DNA of 64,000 nt, taken from NCBI GenBank assembly GCA_012729785.1, contig JAAYCL010000035.1:5474-69473 (forward strand). Direction: 5' to 3'. This stretch comes from Chlamydiota bacterium. GTDB taxonomy: Bacteria > Auribacterota > Tritonobacteria > UBA1439. How positions within the stretch are numbered: position 1 is the first letter of the stretch; each line of letters opens with the position of its first letter. The notes under the pieces are model-generated. The model was not told the DNA's origin. It was given only the letters and a program-made list of their open reading frames with translations, and searched no databases. A program made the translations under genes and the position numbers. This document shows positions 8,229 through 15,726 of the stretch, piece by piece.

Positions 8229-8930
8229 GTGTTCAGGGACAGGGTCGACGCGGGGCGGAGGCTCGCCTGCGCGCTCGAGAAGTACCGGGGGAGCGGCGCG
8301 TTGGTGCTCGCCATCCCGCGCGGCGGCGCGGTGGTGGGGGACGAGGTGGCGCGGCACCTCGAGGCGGATTTCTCCCTCGTGGTATCGAGAAAACTGCCGT
8401 TCCCCGCCGACCCGGAATCCGGCTTCGGGGCGATCGCCGAGGACGGGAGCGTCTTCATCCACGAGGCGGCGGCGCGGTGGGTGGCGCGGGACGAGGCGGA
8501 GGAGATCGCCCGCGCCCAGCGCAACGAGATCCGGCGCAGGATCAGGGCGCTGCGGGGCGGGCGGCCGCTTCCCCCGATCCAGGGGAGGACGGTGATCCTC
8601 GTCGACGACGGGATCGCCATGGGCTCGACGATGCGGGCAAGCATCATGCTGTGCCGGCGGGCGGGGGCGGGGAGGATCGTGGCGGCGGCGCCTGTGGCGG
8701 GGCCCGATGTCGCCCGGGCGATCGGGCGGGAGGCGGACGAGGCGGTGATCCTCGAGATCCCGGAGGATTTTCACGCCGTCGCCCAGGCGTACGCGGACTG
8801 GCACGATCTCTCCGACAAGGAGGTTCTGGAGCTGATGCGGCGATGGGAGAAGCCGCCAAATGTGGCGCGCCATGGCGGGGAGACGGATCGAGGCGGAGGT
8901 GGCGGAGGCGTTCGGGAGAGAGTTCGTTAA
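8229..8930 (+). CDS. Predicted phosphoribosyltransferase (COG1926 type)
   Basis: A 233-residue type I phosphoribosyltransferase homologue. It opens with 'FRDRVDAGRRLACALEKY' and 'LVLAIPRGGAVVGDEVA', and the PRPP-binding signature is 'TVILVDDGIAMGSTMRAS'. A GTG start nine bases after the previous stop follows a G-rich stretch. The last ~25 residues are Gly/Arg-rich and not family-like, so the reading frame may have lost its original stop. The substrate of this family is not established. Confidence 0.85.
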   Translation: MFRDRVDAGRRLACALEKYRGSGALVLAIPRGGAVVGDEVARHLEADFSLVVSRKLPFPADPESGFGAIAEDGSVFIHEAAARWVARDEAEEIARAQRNEIRRRIRALRGGRPLPPIQGRTVILVDDGIAMGSTMRASIMLCRRAGAGRIVAAAPVAGPDVARAIGREADEAVILEIPEDFHAVAQAYADWHDLSDKEVLELMRRWEKPPNVARHGGETDRGGGGGGVRERVR

Positions 8931-9242
8931 GGGGAACGTGCCCGAGGTGAACGAGGTGCGGTGCACTGGCCGCTCCCACTGCGCGGTCCTCTGCGGGAAA
9001 CCCGGCCCAGACGCGCCCGGCATCAGGAACCGCATCGGCGACGGCGCGCGCGATGGCCTGCCCGACGGAGGCGATCTTCATCGTGAGCCGTCCGACGGGC
9101 GCGAAACCGCAGGCGCTCTGACCTGAAAGCGCCGGCACGGGGGGGATGGGCGAATCGCCGCCCCGGCCCGCGCGACGGGCAGGGAGGAGAAGATCCGCGC
9201 CTTCCTCGCGCGGCGGGCCTAGCGCGCCGGGCGCGCCTGGGG
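8931..9242. pseudogene. Gap with a possible ferredoxin remnant
   Basis: About 310 bases without a convincing gene. Two plus-strand frames hold pieces reminiscent of a small 4Fe-4S ferredoxin: 'RCTGRSHCAVLCG' in one frame (about 8970-9008) and 'ARAMACPTEAIFIV' in another (about 9044-9085), the latter resembling the C-terminal cluster segment of single-cluster ferredoxins. A frameshift lies between them and a canonical CxxCxxC is absent. This could be a decayed gene or chance. Confidence 0.25.
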
Positions 9243-9248
9243 TATACT
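9243..9248 (+). promoter_or_regulatory. Likely -10 element of the DUF6132-like gene
   Basis: TATACT lies 25 bases upstream of the ATG and about 12 bases before the GGAAGGGGG ribosome site. No convincing -35 element is seen in the GC-rich palindromic sequence upstream. Confidence 0.4.
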
Positions 9249-9273
9249 AGTAATCTTTCCGGAAGGGGGATCG

Positions 9274-9435
9274 ATGATCAGGTTGGCGCTGGGCATCGTC
9301 ATAGGGGGCGGGGCGGGGTTCGCCGTCGGGTATTTCGGCAGGTGCGCGACGGGGACCTGCCCGCTCACGAGCAACCCGTGGGTGAGCACCGTCGTCGGCG
9401 CCGTCATCGGGGCGCTCGTCGCGCGCGGGCGGTGA
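9274..9435 (+). CDS. Small DUF6132-like membrane protein
   Basis: A 53-residue protein with two hydrophobic, glycine-rich helices ('LGIVIGGGAGFAVGYF' and 'VSTVVGAVIGALVA') around a conserved-looking loop 'GRCATGTCPLTSNPW'. The Cys-x4-Cys-Pro-(I/L)-T-S-N-P loop is typical of DUF6132 proteins, which are often near redox or selenium/sulfur genes. GGAAGGGGG sits five bases before the ATG. The function of the family is unknown. Confidence 0.75.
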   Translation: MIRLALGIVIGGGAGFAVGYFGRCATGTCPLTSNPWVSTVVGAVIGALVARGR

Positions 9436-9466
9436 TCGTTCCCGCCGCGGGGGAAAGGGGTCGACG

Positions 9467-9925
9467 ATGGAGATTCCGCACGAGGTCGCCCGCCTCTTCA
9501 CCGCGCAGCACTTCGCGATCGTCGCGACCGTCGGGAAGGACGGGACGCCGCACGCCGCCTGCAAGGGGATCGTGAAGATGGAGGCGGAGGGGCGCGTCTA
9601 CCTCCTCGACCTCTACTCGGGGACCACCTCCCGCAACCTCGAACGGAATCCGCGGATGAGCATCACCGCGGTGGACGAGGACCATTTCGCCGGCTACTGC
9701 CTGAAGGGGACCGCCCGGCTCGCGGAGGCGGATGAGATGGACCCGGCGCTGATCGAGGAGTGGCGCGGGAGGATCAGCAGGCGCATCACGCACCGGATCA
9801 TCAAGAGCATCCGGGGAGAGAAGCCGCACCCGCGGCACCCGGAGGCGCTCCTCCCCGTGCCGAAGCGGCTGATCGTCCTCGAGGTGGACGGGATCGTGGA
9901 TCTCACGCCCGGGCATATGAAATGA
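9467..9925 (+). CDS. Pyridoxamine 5'-phosphate oxidase-family flavin-binding protein
   Basis: A 152-residue split-barrel FMN-binding protein. Family features are 'FAIVATVGKDGTPHAACKGIV', 'VYLLDLYSGTTSRNLERNPRMSITAVD' and 'GYCLKGTARL'. Members include small flavoreductases, F420- or haem-binding proteins and general stress proteins, so the label is structural. The stop overlaps the start of the FMN-reductase gene (ATGA), and that pairing suggests a shared flavin role. Confidence 0.8.
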   Translation: MEIPHEVARLFTAQHFAIVATVGKDGTPHAACKGIVKMEAEGRVYLLDLYSGTTSRNLERNPRMSITAVDEDHFAGYCLKGTARLAEADEMDPALIEEWRGRISRRITHRIIKSIRGEKPHPRHPEALLPVPKRLIVLEVDGIVDLTPGHMK

Positions 9926-10518
9926 GCGCGGCCCCGCCCCCCGATCCGACACTCGTCGCGGGCATCGCCGGGAGCCCCCGGGAGGGCGGGAACACGGACC
10001 TGCTCCTCGACGAGGCGCTGCGCGGGGCGGAGGAGGGCGGCGCCCGGACGGTGAAACTGGCGCTCCGCCGCCTTCGCATCGCCCCCTGCAACGGCCGCGA
10101 GGAGGCGGCGGCCGGCGAACCGTGCGCCGTGCGGGACGGGATGCGGGAGGTCTTCGCCGCCGTACGCGGCGCCGGGGCGGTCGTCCTCGCCTCGCCGATC
10201 TACTTCGGCAGCGTGAGCGCCCAGATGAAAACGATGATCGACCGGTTCCAGTGCGTCTGGCTCGCCGAGCACCGTCGGGGGATCCGGCTTTTTCCCGGCG
10301 AGCGGGTGTGCGGTTTCATCGCCTGCGCCGCGGGCGACCGGAGGGATTTTTTCGAGAACGCGCGCCAGGTCGTGCGGAACTGGGCCGCGACGGCGCACGC
10401 GCGGCTCTGCGAAGAGCTCTACTGCCCGGGCGTGGAGGACAAGGGGGTCGTGGCGGGGATGCCGGAGACGCTGCGGGCGGCGCGCGCGCTGGGCGCGCGG
10501 CTTGTCGGGAAAACCTAA
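9922..10518 (+). CDS. NADPH-dependent FMN reductase / iron-sulfur flavoprotein-like protein
   Basis: A 198-residue flavodoxin-fold protein. The phosphate-binding loop is 'GIAGSPREGGNTDLLLDEAL' and the second flavin contact 'VLASPIYFGSVSAQMKTMIDRF'. Family members often have a compact Cys cluster after 'I.PC..C'; here only 'IAPCNGREEAAAGEPC' remains, with two cysteines, so an Fe-S cluster is unlikely. It overlaps the upstream gene by four bases. Likely a cytosolic NAD(P)H-flavin or quinone reductase; the substrate is not evident. Confidence 0.8.
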   Translation: MSAAPPPDPTLVAGIAGSPREGGNTDLLLDEALRGAEEGGARTVKLALRRLRIAPCNGREEAAAGEPCAVRDGMREVFAAVRGAGAVVLASPIYFGSVSAQMKTMIDRFQCVWLAEHRRGIRLFPGERVCGFIACAAGDRRDFFENARQVVRNWAATAHARLCEELYCPGVEDKGVVAGMPETLRAARALGARLVGKT

Positions 10519-10523
10519 ACGCC

Positions 10524-10628
10524 GCCACAGAGGACACAGAGCGCGCAGAGAACACCAAAGCCTGAAGCGAGAAACAAGAAACTGTAGTTTCGGCGGCAGG
10601 TCTCTGTGTCCTCTGTGCACTCTGTGGC
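10524..10628. repeat. CACAGAG-type inverted-repeat element
   Basis: CACAGAGGACACAGAG (10526-10541) is a perfect 16-bp inverted match to CTCTGTGTCCTCTGTG (10602-10617), with further CTCTGTGGC sequence to 10628. The 105-bp unit fills the space between two genes. Similar 'cacagaggacacagag' palindromes occur dispersed in many bacterial genomes. It may fold as an RNA hairpin, but no protein is encoded. Confidence 0.65.
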
Positions 10629-10651
10629 ACCTATAAAGAAAGGATGATCGT

Positions 10652-10885
10652 ATGGCGAAGGTGACGGTGTACGGCACGGCGACGTGCCCCTGGTGCACGA
10701 AGGCGAAGTCGTACCTCGAGGGGAAGGGGGTCCAATTCGAGTATGTCGACGTCGGGACCGACCGGGCGCGCGCGGAGGAGATGATGCGCAGGTCGGGCCA
10801 GATGGGCGTCCCCGTGATCGAGATCGACAGCGCGATGATCGTCGGGTTCGACAGGGGGGCGATCGACAGCGCGCTGGGGCTCTAG
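10652..10885 (+). CDS. Glutaredoxin-like protein (NrdH/YruB type)
   Basis: A 77-residue thioredoxin-fold protein of glutaredoxin size. 'VYGTATCPWCTKAKSYLEGKGV' carries the CPWC active site, 'QMGVPVIEID' has the cis-proline, and 'IVGFDRGAID' is the family C-terminal motif. An AAAGAAAGGA ribosome site precedes it. In anaerobes such proteins usually take electrons from thioredoxin reductase rather than glutathione. It lies 7 bases before a GNAT gene. Confidence 0.9.
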   Translation: MAKVTVYGTATCPWCTKAKSYLEGKGVQFEYVDVGTDRARAEEMMRRSGQMGVPVIEIDSAMIVGFDRGAIDSALGL

Positions 10886-10892
10886 GCGGGCG

Positions 10893-11309
10893 ATGGAACG
10901 GATCGAGGTGCGGGCCGTCAGGAGGGTGCGCGGAGACGATCTGCTGCGCCTCTACCGCGAGGCGGGCTGGTGGAAGCCGTCCGCTCCGCCTCCGCCCGGA
11001 TACCTGGAGGCGCTCGTGCGGGGCTCCGTCTGCTTCGTCGGGGCCTTCTGCGAACGGCGCCTCGTCGGGATGGGGAGGGCGCTCTCGGACGGGGTGAGCG
11101 ACGCCTACATCCAGGACGTGACGGTCCTGCGCGACTTCAGGAACCGCGGGGTCGGCGGGCGGATCATCGCCGAGATCGTCCGGTGTCTGCGGCGCCGCGG
11201 CGTCGACTGGATCGGCCTCGTCGCCGAGCCGGGCGCGCACACCTTCTACCGGGGCCTCGGCTTCCGTGCGATGCGGGGCTTCCGCCCGATGCGATGGAGG
11301 GGGCGATGA
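10893..11309 (+). CDS. GNAT-family N-acetyltransferase
   Basis: A 138-residue acetyltransferase fold. The acetyl-CoA loop is 'VLRDFRNRGVGGRIIAEIV' (the R/Q-x-x-G-x-G/A pattern), followed by 'IGLVAEPGAHTFYRGLGFR', the typical last strand and helix. The acceptor is unknown. It ends in an ATGA overlap with the DUF2156 gene, which also has a GNAT-like fold, so the two may act on the same substrate. Confidence 0.82.
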   Translation: MERIEVRAVRRVRGDDLLRLYREAGWWKPSAPPPPGYLEALVRGSVCFVGAFCERRLVGMGRALSDGVSDAYIQDVTVLRDFRNRGVGGRIIAEIVRCLRRRGVDWIGLVAEPGAHTFYRGLGFRAMRGFRPMRWRGR

Positions 11310-12202
11310 CCCGCCTCGACCCCGGCTCCTTCAAGCGGGTGCAGCTCGACGACCGCGCGATCATCCAGCCGTTTTTCGCCGCGGCGAACCGCAACTCGTC
11401 CGACTACAACTTCGTCAACCTGTACGCGTGGGGCGAGATCTACGGACTCGGATGGAGGATCTGCGATGGCCGGCTCCTCATCTACAGCGCGAGGGACGAC
11501 GTCCTCCTGATGCCGGTCGGGGCGCCGATCTCCGCCGCGGGGATGCGCCTCCTTTCCGACGATCTCCGCGAGGCGGGGAAACGCGGCGACTTCGCGTTCG
11601 TCGACGCGGAATTCGTCGAGAAGACCCCCGCCCTCGGCGAGACGTTCGAAATGATCGTCGATACCGACAACGCCGACTACGTCTACTCGGCGAAGGCCCT
11701 GGTGGAGCTCAAGGGCAACCGGCTGCACCGGAAGAAGAACCTGCTCTCGCAGTTCCGGCGCAACAACCCCGGGGCGCGCTGCGAGCCGATGGAGAAGCGC
11801 CACGCCGCGGACTGTTTCGCCCTGGCCGAAAAATGGTGCGAGGAGAAGTTCTGCGAGCAGCTCGCCTTCACGCACGAGACCTCCGCGATGAAGCGCGCCC
11901 TCGACGCGTTCGACGCGCTGGGCCTCGAGGGCCTTGTGCTCTTCGCGAACGGGCGGCTCGCGGGGTTCTCGGTCTTCGACCGACTGAACCAGAACACCGC
12001 CGACGTCCATTTCGAGAAGTACGACCCGTTGATCAAGGGCTCGGCGCAGGCGATCAACTGGGAGACCGCGCGCCTGCTCCAGGGCCGGTACGAGTATATC
12101 AACCGCGAGCAGGACGTCGGGATCGAGGGGCTTCGGAAGTCGAAGCGCTCGTACTGTCCCGCGTTCACGGTGAAGACATATCTGTTGCGGAGGCGCGCCT
12201 GA
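11306..12202 (+). CDS. DUF2156 / LPG-synthase C-terminal-like protein
   Basis: A 298-residue protein of the DUF2156 (phosphatidylglycerol lysyltransferase C-terminal, GNAT-like) family. It starts with 'DRAIIQPFFAAANRNSSDYNFVNLYAWG', a family hallmark, and contains 'ALVELKGNRLHRKKNLLSQF' and the C-terminal 'YEYINREQDVGIEGLRKSKRSY'. There is no membrane flippase domain, so this is the soluble stand-alone form. Such proteins may use aminoacyl-tRNA to modify lipids or peptides; activity here is not known. Confidence 0.85.
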   Translation: MTRLDPGSFKRVQLDDRAIIQPFFAAANRNSSDYNFVNLYAWGEIYGLGWRICDGRLLIYSARDDVLLMPVGAPISAAGMRLLSDDLREAGKRGDFAFVDAEFVEKTPALGETFEMIVDTDNADYVYSAKALVELKGNRLHRKKNLLSQFRRNNPGARCEPMEKRHAADCFALAEKWCEEKFCEQLAFTHETSAMKRALDAFDALGLEGLVLFANGRLAGFSVFDRLNQNTADVHFEKYDPLIKGSAQAINWETARLLQGRYEYINREQDVGIEGLRKSKRSYCPAFTVKTYLLRRRA

Positions 12203-12290
12203 ACAGCCGCCGGTCCGGGAGGCAAAGAGCGCGCCCGGTGCAGGCTGACCGGCGCGGCGTTGCGCGCCGGGGATACGCAGGGGGGAACGG

Positions 12291-13091
12291 ATGAGGGATC
12301 TCCACCCGGTCGTCCACGCGCTGCTGGCCACCCTCTTCACGTGGGGGATGACCGCGGCCGGGGCGAGCCTCGCGCTTGTCGGGCGCGGATTCAGCCGGAA
12401 GGCGCTCGACGGAATGCTCGGGTTCGCCGCCGGGGTGATGATCGCGGCGAGCTACTGGTCGCTCCTCGCCCCCGCGATAGAGATGTCGGAGGGGAAGGCG
12501 CTGCCCGCCTGGTTTCCGGCCGCGGCCGGATTTCTCCTCGGCGGCGCCTTCCTCTGGCTCGTCGACCGGACCCTCCCGCACCTCCACCTCTTCTTCGCCG
12601 GCGAGGAGGCCGAGGGGATCCATACAAAATGGCGCAGGACCACGCTCCTCGTGACGGCGATCACCCTGCACAACATCCCCGAGGGGCTCGCCATCGGGGT
12701 CGCCTTCGGCGCGGCGGCCGCCGGCCTCCCCTCCGCCTCGTTCGCGGGGGCGGTCGCCCTCGCCCTCGGGATCGGCATCCAGAATTTTCCCGAGGGGCTC
12801 GCGGTCTCGATGCCGCTCCGCCGGGAGGGCTTGTCCAAACGGATGAGCCTCTGGTACGGGCAACTCTCCGCAACGGTCGAGCCGGTCGCGGCGGTGCTGG
12901 GCGCGGCGCTCGTCCTCGTCGCGATGCCGGTGCTCCCGTACGCGCTCGCCTTCGCGGCCGGGGCGATGATCTATGTCGTGGTCGAGGAGATCGTGCCCGA
13001 GTCGCAGCGCGGCGGCAACACCGACTTCGCCACGCTCGGCGCGATGACGGGGTTCGCCGTGATGATGGTGCTCGACGTGGGGCTGGGATAG
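12291..13091 (+). CDS. ZIP-family divalent metal transporter (GufA/ZupT-like)
   Basis: A 266-residue inner-membrane protein with about eight helices. The metal-binding helices carry 'TLHNIPEGLAIGVAFG' and 'GIQNFPEGLAVSMPL', the defining H/N-x-P-E-G motifs, and 'VEEIVPESQ' ends the conserved core. It probably imports zinc, iron or manganese. It stands alone, with 88 bases before it; no metalloregulator site was found. Confidence 0.9.
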   Translation: MRDLHPVVHALLATLFTWGMTAAGASLALVGRGFSRKALDGMLGFAAGVMIAASYWSLLAPAIEMSEGKALPAWFPAAAGFLLGGAFLWLVDRTLPHLHLFFAGEEAEGIHTKWRRTTLLVTAITLHNIPEGLAIGVAFGAAAAGLPSASFAGAVALALGIGIQNFPEGLAVSMPLRREGLSKRMSLWYGQLSATVEPVAAVLGAALVLVAMPVLPYALAFAAGAMIYVVVEEIVPESQRGGNTDFATLGAMTGFAVMMVLDVGLG

Positions 13092-13142
13092 GACTGCCGT
13101 TTCTCGTTTTCTCGTTTCTCGTTGAGAGGGAGGGGGGACAGG

Positions 13143-13862
13143 ATGCACCGGGATATCGATCCGACGGCGCTGTTCAAGGTGACGTACGGCCTCTATATCG
13201 TCTCCTCCTGCGACGGGGAGAAGGCGACCGGCCTCATCGCCAACACCGTCAGCCAGGTGACCGCCGATCCGCCCCGGATCTCGGTCTGCATCCACAAGGA
13301 CAACCTCACGCACGACTATATCGCCAAAAGCGGAACCTTCGCCGTCTCCGTCCTCGACGAATCGGCGCCGCTCAAGTTCATCGGCATCTTCGGTTTCAAC
13401 TCGGGCCGGAAGATCGACAAGATACCCAAGGTCTGTTCGAGGATCGGGAAGACCGGCTGCCCGGTCGTCACCGAGAACGCCCTCGCGGTCTTCGAGGGGA
13501 GGGTCGTCTCGACGGTCGACGCCGGGACGCACAGCATCTTCATCGCCGACCTGGTGGAGGCGGAGACCTTGAAGGCGGGGAAGCCGCTCACCTACGCCTA
13601 CTACCGGGAGCATCTGCGGGGGAAGACCCCCAAGAACGCCCCCACCTACATGCCGGCGTCCGCCTCGGGCGCCGCGGAGAACGAGCGAAAGGAGAACCCG
13701 ATGCAGAAGTACATCTGCGACGTTTGCGGCTACGTGTACGACCCGGCCGAGGGCGACCCGGACAACGGCGTTGCCGCCGGCACCCCGTTCGAGAAGCTCC
13801 CCAACGCCTGGGTCTGCCCGATCTGCGGCGCGGGCAAGGACCAGTTCTCGCCCGAGGGGTGA
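13143..13862 (+). CDS. hrb: Flavin reductase-rubredoxin fusion (high-molecular-weight rubredoxin)
   Basis: A 239-residue fusion. Residues 1-165 are a flavin-reductase-like FMN domain ('[19 protein letters not shown]', '[16 protein letters not shown]'). Residues 188-239 are a complete rubredoxin with CDVC (192, 195) and CPIC (225, 228). This is the architecture of Moorella Hrb, which feeds electrons to the flavodiiron nitric oxide reductase FprA; an FprA homologue lies at 33413. An AAAGGAG site and ATG at 13701 begin exactly at the rubredoxin domain, so a free 53-residue rubredoxin may also be made. Confidence 0.9.
   Translation: MHRDIDPTALFKVTYGLYIVSSCDGEKATGLIANTVSQVTADPPRISVCIHKDNLTHDYIAKSGTFAVSVLDESAPLKFIGIFGFNSGRKIDKIPKVCSRIGKTGCPVVTENALAVFEGRVVSTVDAGTHSIFIADLVEAETLKAGKPLTYAYYREHLRGKTPKNAPTYMPASASGAAENERKENPMQKYICDVCGYVYDPAEGDPDNGVAAGTPFEKLPNAWVCPICGAGKDQFSPEG
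13701..13862 (+). CDS. Possible internally initiated free rubredoxin
   Basis: Within the fusion gene, AAAGGAG at 13688-13694 stands six bases before an in-frame ATG that opens '[15 protein letters not shown]'. Translation from here would give a 53-residue protein, the normal length of a stand-alone rubredoxin with both CxxC pairs. This may be a relic of a former separate gene or a working second product. Confidence 0.4.
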   Translation: MQKYICDVCGYVYDPAEGDPDNGVAAGTPFEKLPNAWVCPICGAGKDQFSPEG

Positions 13863-13975
13863 GCCGCAGAGGGCCCGTTGTTGCACGGGAGGCATGCGGG
13901 ACGCGCGTGCGGCCGGGGATGACACCCGGCCGTTTGCCGCCACGCCTTGCCGTTTCTGAACCGACAGAGGGCCGC

Positions 13976-14626
13976 ATGAGATCCGCACGCGGAAGGATCG
14001 GGGAGATCGTCGCGATCCTTCGGGAGAACTACCCGGAGAGCCGCACGGCGCTCCGGCACGAGGACCCGTTCCAGCTGCTCGTCGCCACGATCCTCTCGGC
14101 CCAGTGCACGGACGCGCGGGTCAACATGGTCACCCCGTCCCTCTTTGGGAAGTACCCGACCGCCGCGCACTTCGCGAGGGCGAAACAAGCCATCCTCGAG
14201 AAGGAGATCCGCTCGACGGGATTCTTCCGGAACAAGGCCAGGAATATCATCGGGGCGGCGAAGCACATCGTCGCGGAGCACGGCGGCAACGTGCCCGACA
14301 CGATGGAGGAGCTGGTGGCGCTTCCGGGCGTGGCGCGCAAGACGGCGAACATCGTCCTCTCGAGCGCCTACGGGAAGGCGGAAGGGATCGCCGTGGACAC
14401 GCACGTGCGCCGGCTCTCGCGGAGGCTCGGCTTGAGCGCCGAGGAGGACCCGGTGAAGATCGAGCGCGACCTGATGGCGATCGTCCCGAAGGGGGACTGG
14501 CTGGACTTCAACCACCTGCTGGTGAACCACGGGCGGGCGATCTGCCGGGCGAAGAAGCCGCGCTGCCCCGACTGCCCCCTGAAGCGCCTCTGCCCGTCGG
14601 CGACGAAGTTCTTCCCCGAGCTCTGA
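13976..14626 (+). CDS. nth: Endonuclease III (DNA glycosylase/AP lyase)
   Basis: A 216-residue base-excision repair enzyme removing oxidised pyrimidines. 'LLVATILSAQCTDARVN' opens the core. The helix-hairpin-helix 'LVALPGVARKTANIVLSSAYG' has the catalytic Lys, and 'AVDTHVRRLSRRLGL' the catalytic Asp. The C-terminal C-x6-C-x2-C-x5-C set ('CRAKKPRCPDCPLKRLC') binds the 4Fe-4S cluster. The ATG was chosen at the start of homology. It converges with the tonB-like gene 49 bases downstream. Confidence 0.95.
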   Translation: MRSARGRIGEIVAILRENYPESRTALRHEDPFQLLVATILSAQCTDARVNMVTPSLFGKYPTAAHFARAKQAILEKEIRSTGFFRNKARNIIGAAKHIVAEHGGNVPDTMEELVALPGVARKTANIVLSSAYGKAEGIAVDTHVRRLSRRLGLSAEEDPVKIERDLMAIVPKGDWLDFNHLLVNHGRAICRAKKPRCPDCPLKRLCPSATKFFPEL

Positions 14627-14675
14627 CCTCCTCACGGGCGGGGCCGTTCGGACCACCTCCTGGCGGCGGGGGACG

Positions 14676-15377
14676 CTACCGCCTCTCGATCTCGAACGAG
14701 ATCGGCACCCGGATCTCCAGCGGGGAGGGGCCGAGACGGGGAGGGGGCGGCGGGAACGGGGCGGCGCGGCGCACCGTCATCCCCGCCTCGGCGTCGAGGA
14801 TCGGCGAGAGGGAGCTTTGCACGACCCGGACGCCGGAGACGTCCCCGTCGGTGAGTATCCTGAAGGCGACGACGGCCGTTCCGCGCTGCCCCTCGTTGAG
14901 CGCCTCGGAGGGGAATCTCTTCCGCGTGGCGATTTTGCGCCGGACCGCGGCGAGATAGTCGTCGCGCCCCCCGCCCCCCGTCATGGCCGCCCTTCCGTCG
15001 TTGCCGCGCGAGGGGAGGGACGCCAGAAAGGCGGGGGGCGCCGCGCCGCCTTCCGCCTCTTCCCGGGAGGGGGCGGACGCGGCGTCGGGCGCGATCGCCG
15101 CCGCGCGGAGGCGCCGCTCGCGGGGCCTGTCCGTTTCCGGATCGGAGTCCCGCGAAGATTCGGCCTCGCCGACCGGCCGTGGGGAAGCGGGGATAAACGC
15201 CGCGCTGGAGGGGGAGGCCGCGGCGGTCTCGCAGACGGAGCCCACGGTGAAGGCGCACGCCCACTCCTCCTCCGCCGTCCCGGCGGGGAGGCGCGCCGTC
15301 CATCCCGCCGCAAACGCGGCGGCGTGGACGAGCAGGGAGAGCAGGAGCGCCGCCCCAAGCCTCTTGTCGCCGATCAT
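14676..15377 (-). CDS. tonB: TonB-family energy transducer
   Basis: A 233-residue protein. One N-terminal helix ('LGAALLLSLLVHAAAFAAGW', with the SxxxH-like 'SLLVH') anchors it in the inner membrane. A low-complexity periplasmic linker follows, and the TonB C-terminal domain occupies about residues 145-233 ('DDYLAAVRRKIATRKRFPSEA', 'TAVVAFRILTDGDVSGV', 'AAPFPPPP'). The ATG was chosen because GGAGG sits six bases before it. It is transcribed away from the ModE-type gene, with a CCGATATA-N10-TATATCGG palindrome about 90 bases upstream. It should energise the receptor at 16280 with the ExbB/ExbD pair at 23299-24356. Confidence 0.85.
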   Translation of the reverse strand: MIGDKRLGAALLLSLLVHAAAFAAGWTARLPAGTAEEEWACAFTVGSVCETAAASPSSAAFIPASPRPVGEAESSRDSDPETDRPRERRLRAAAIAPDAASAPSREEAEGGAAPPAFLASLPSRGNDGRAAMTGGGGRDDYLAAVRRKIATRKRFPSEALNEGQRGTAVVAFRILTDGDVSGVRVVQSSLSPILDAEAGMTVRRAAPFPPPPPRLGPSPLEIRVPISFEIERR

Positions 15378-15435
15378 GGCCCGCCTCCGCATCGCCGCAT
15401 TCGGCGGGGCCCCTCGCGGAGACCCCGCCCCCCAT

Positions 15436-15450
15436 GGTATGTACCATACC
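15436..15450. promoter_or_regulatory. Short inverted repeat upstream of tonB
   Basis: GGTATG-TAC-CATACC, perfect 6-bp arms, lies between the ModE-type palindrome and the tonB start, where the -10 region of a minus-strand promoter would fall. It may be a second operator or part of the promoter. Confidence 0.35.
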
Positions 15451-15467
15451 GGCGCCGGGCGAGGCAA

Positions 15468-15493
15468 CCGATATAGTTGGCCTTGTATATCGG
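15468..15493. promoter_or_regulatory. ModE-type operator, copy A
   Basis: CCGATATA-GTTGGCCTTG-TATATCGG: perfect 8-bp inverted arms with a 10-base spacer. Arms and spacing are identical to copy B at 16184-16209. The TATA-containing arms resemble known ModE boxes, which also pair TATA-rich half-sites. It lies between the divergent tonB and ModE-type genes, about 90 bases from tonB. Confidence 0.75.
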
Positions 15494-15688
15494 GGGCGGC
15501 GGGCCCGTTTCCCCGCCCCGCGGGGGCGTCCGCCGGACCCTTCCGTGAAACCGGATGGCCGGCGGGGCTGTCGTTTCGCGCCGGCGCGCCGGCGCGGGTG
15601 CGCCCCCGCGGCCCCCGCAGATCCATGGCGGATCCCGGTCATGGCGCCCCGGATCGTGAAAACCGGCGTTTCCCCGGGCGCGTTCCCC

Positions 15689-15718
15689 TTGTGCCCGCGC
15701 AGGGGGAGGGGGTATACT
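15689..15718 (+). promoter_or_regulatory. Promoter of the ModE-type gene
   Basis: TTGTGC (15689-15694), an 18-base spacer and TATACT (15713-15718) end nine bases before the ATG. Transcription would start within a few bases of the start codon, and no ribosome site fits, so the mRNA is probably leaderless. Confidence 0.5.
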
Positions 15719-15726
15719 GGCGGCGT

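Noticed and set aside
13092-13142. TTTCTCG triple repeat before the flavin reductase gene
   Set aside because: Short, slipped low-complexity sequence with no promoter or operator shape.
12165-13988. Long open frame on the minus strand opposite the ZIP and flavin reductase genes
   Set aside because: Composition is Arg/Gly/His-rich, with no motifs, and the opposite strand encodes two well-supported families. It is a GC-rich antisense shadow.
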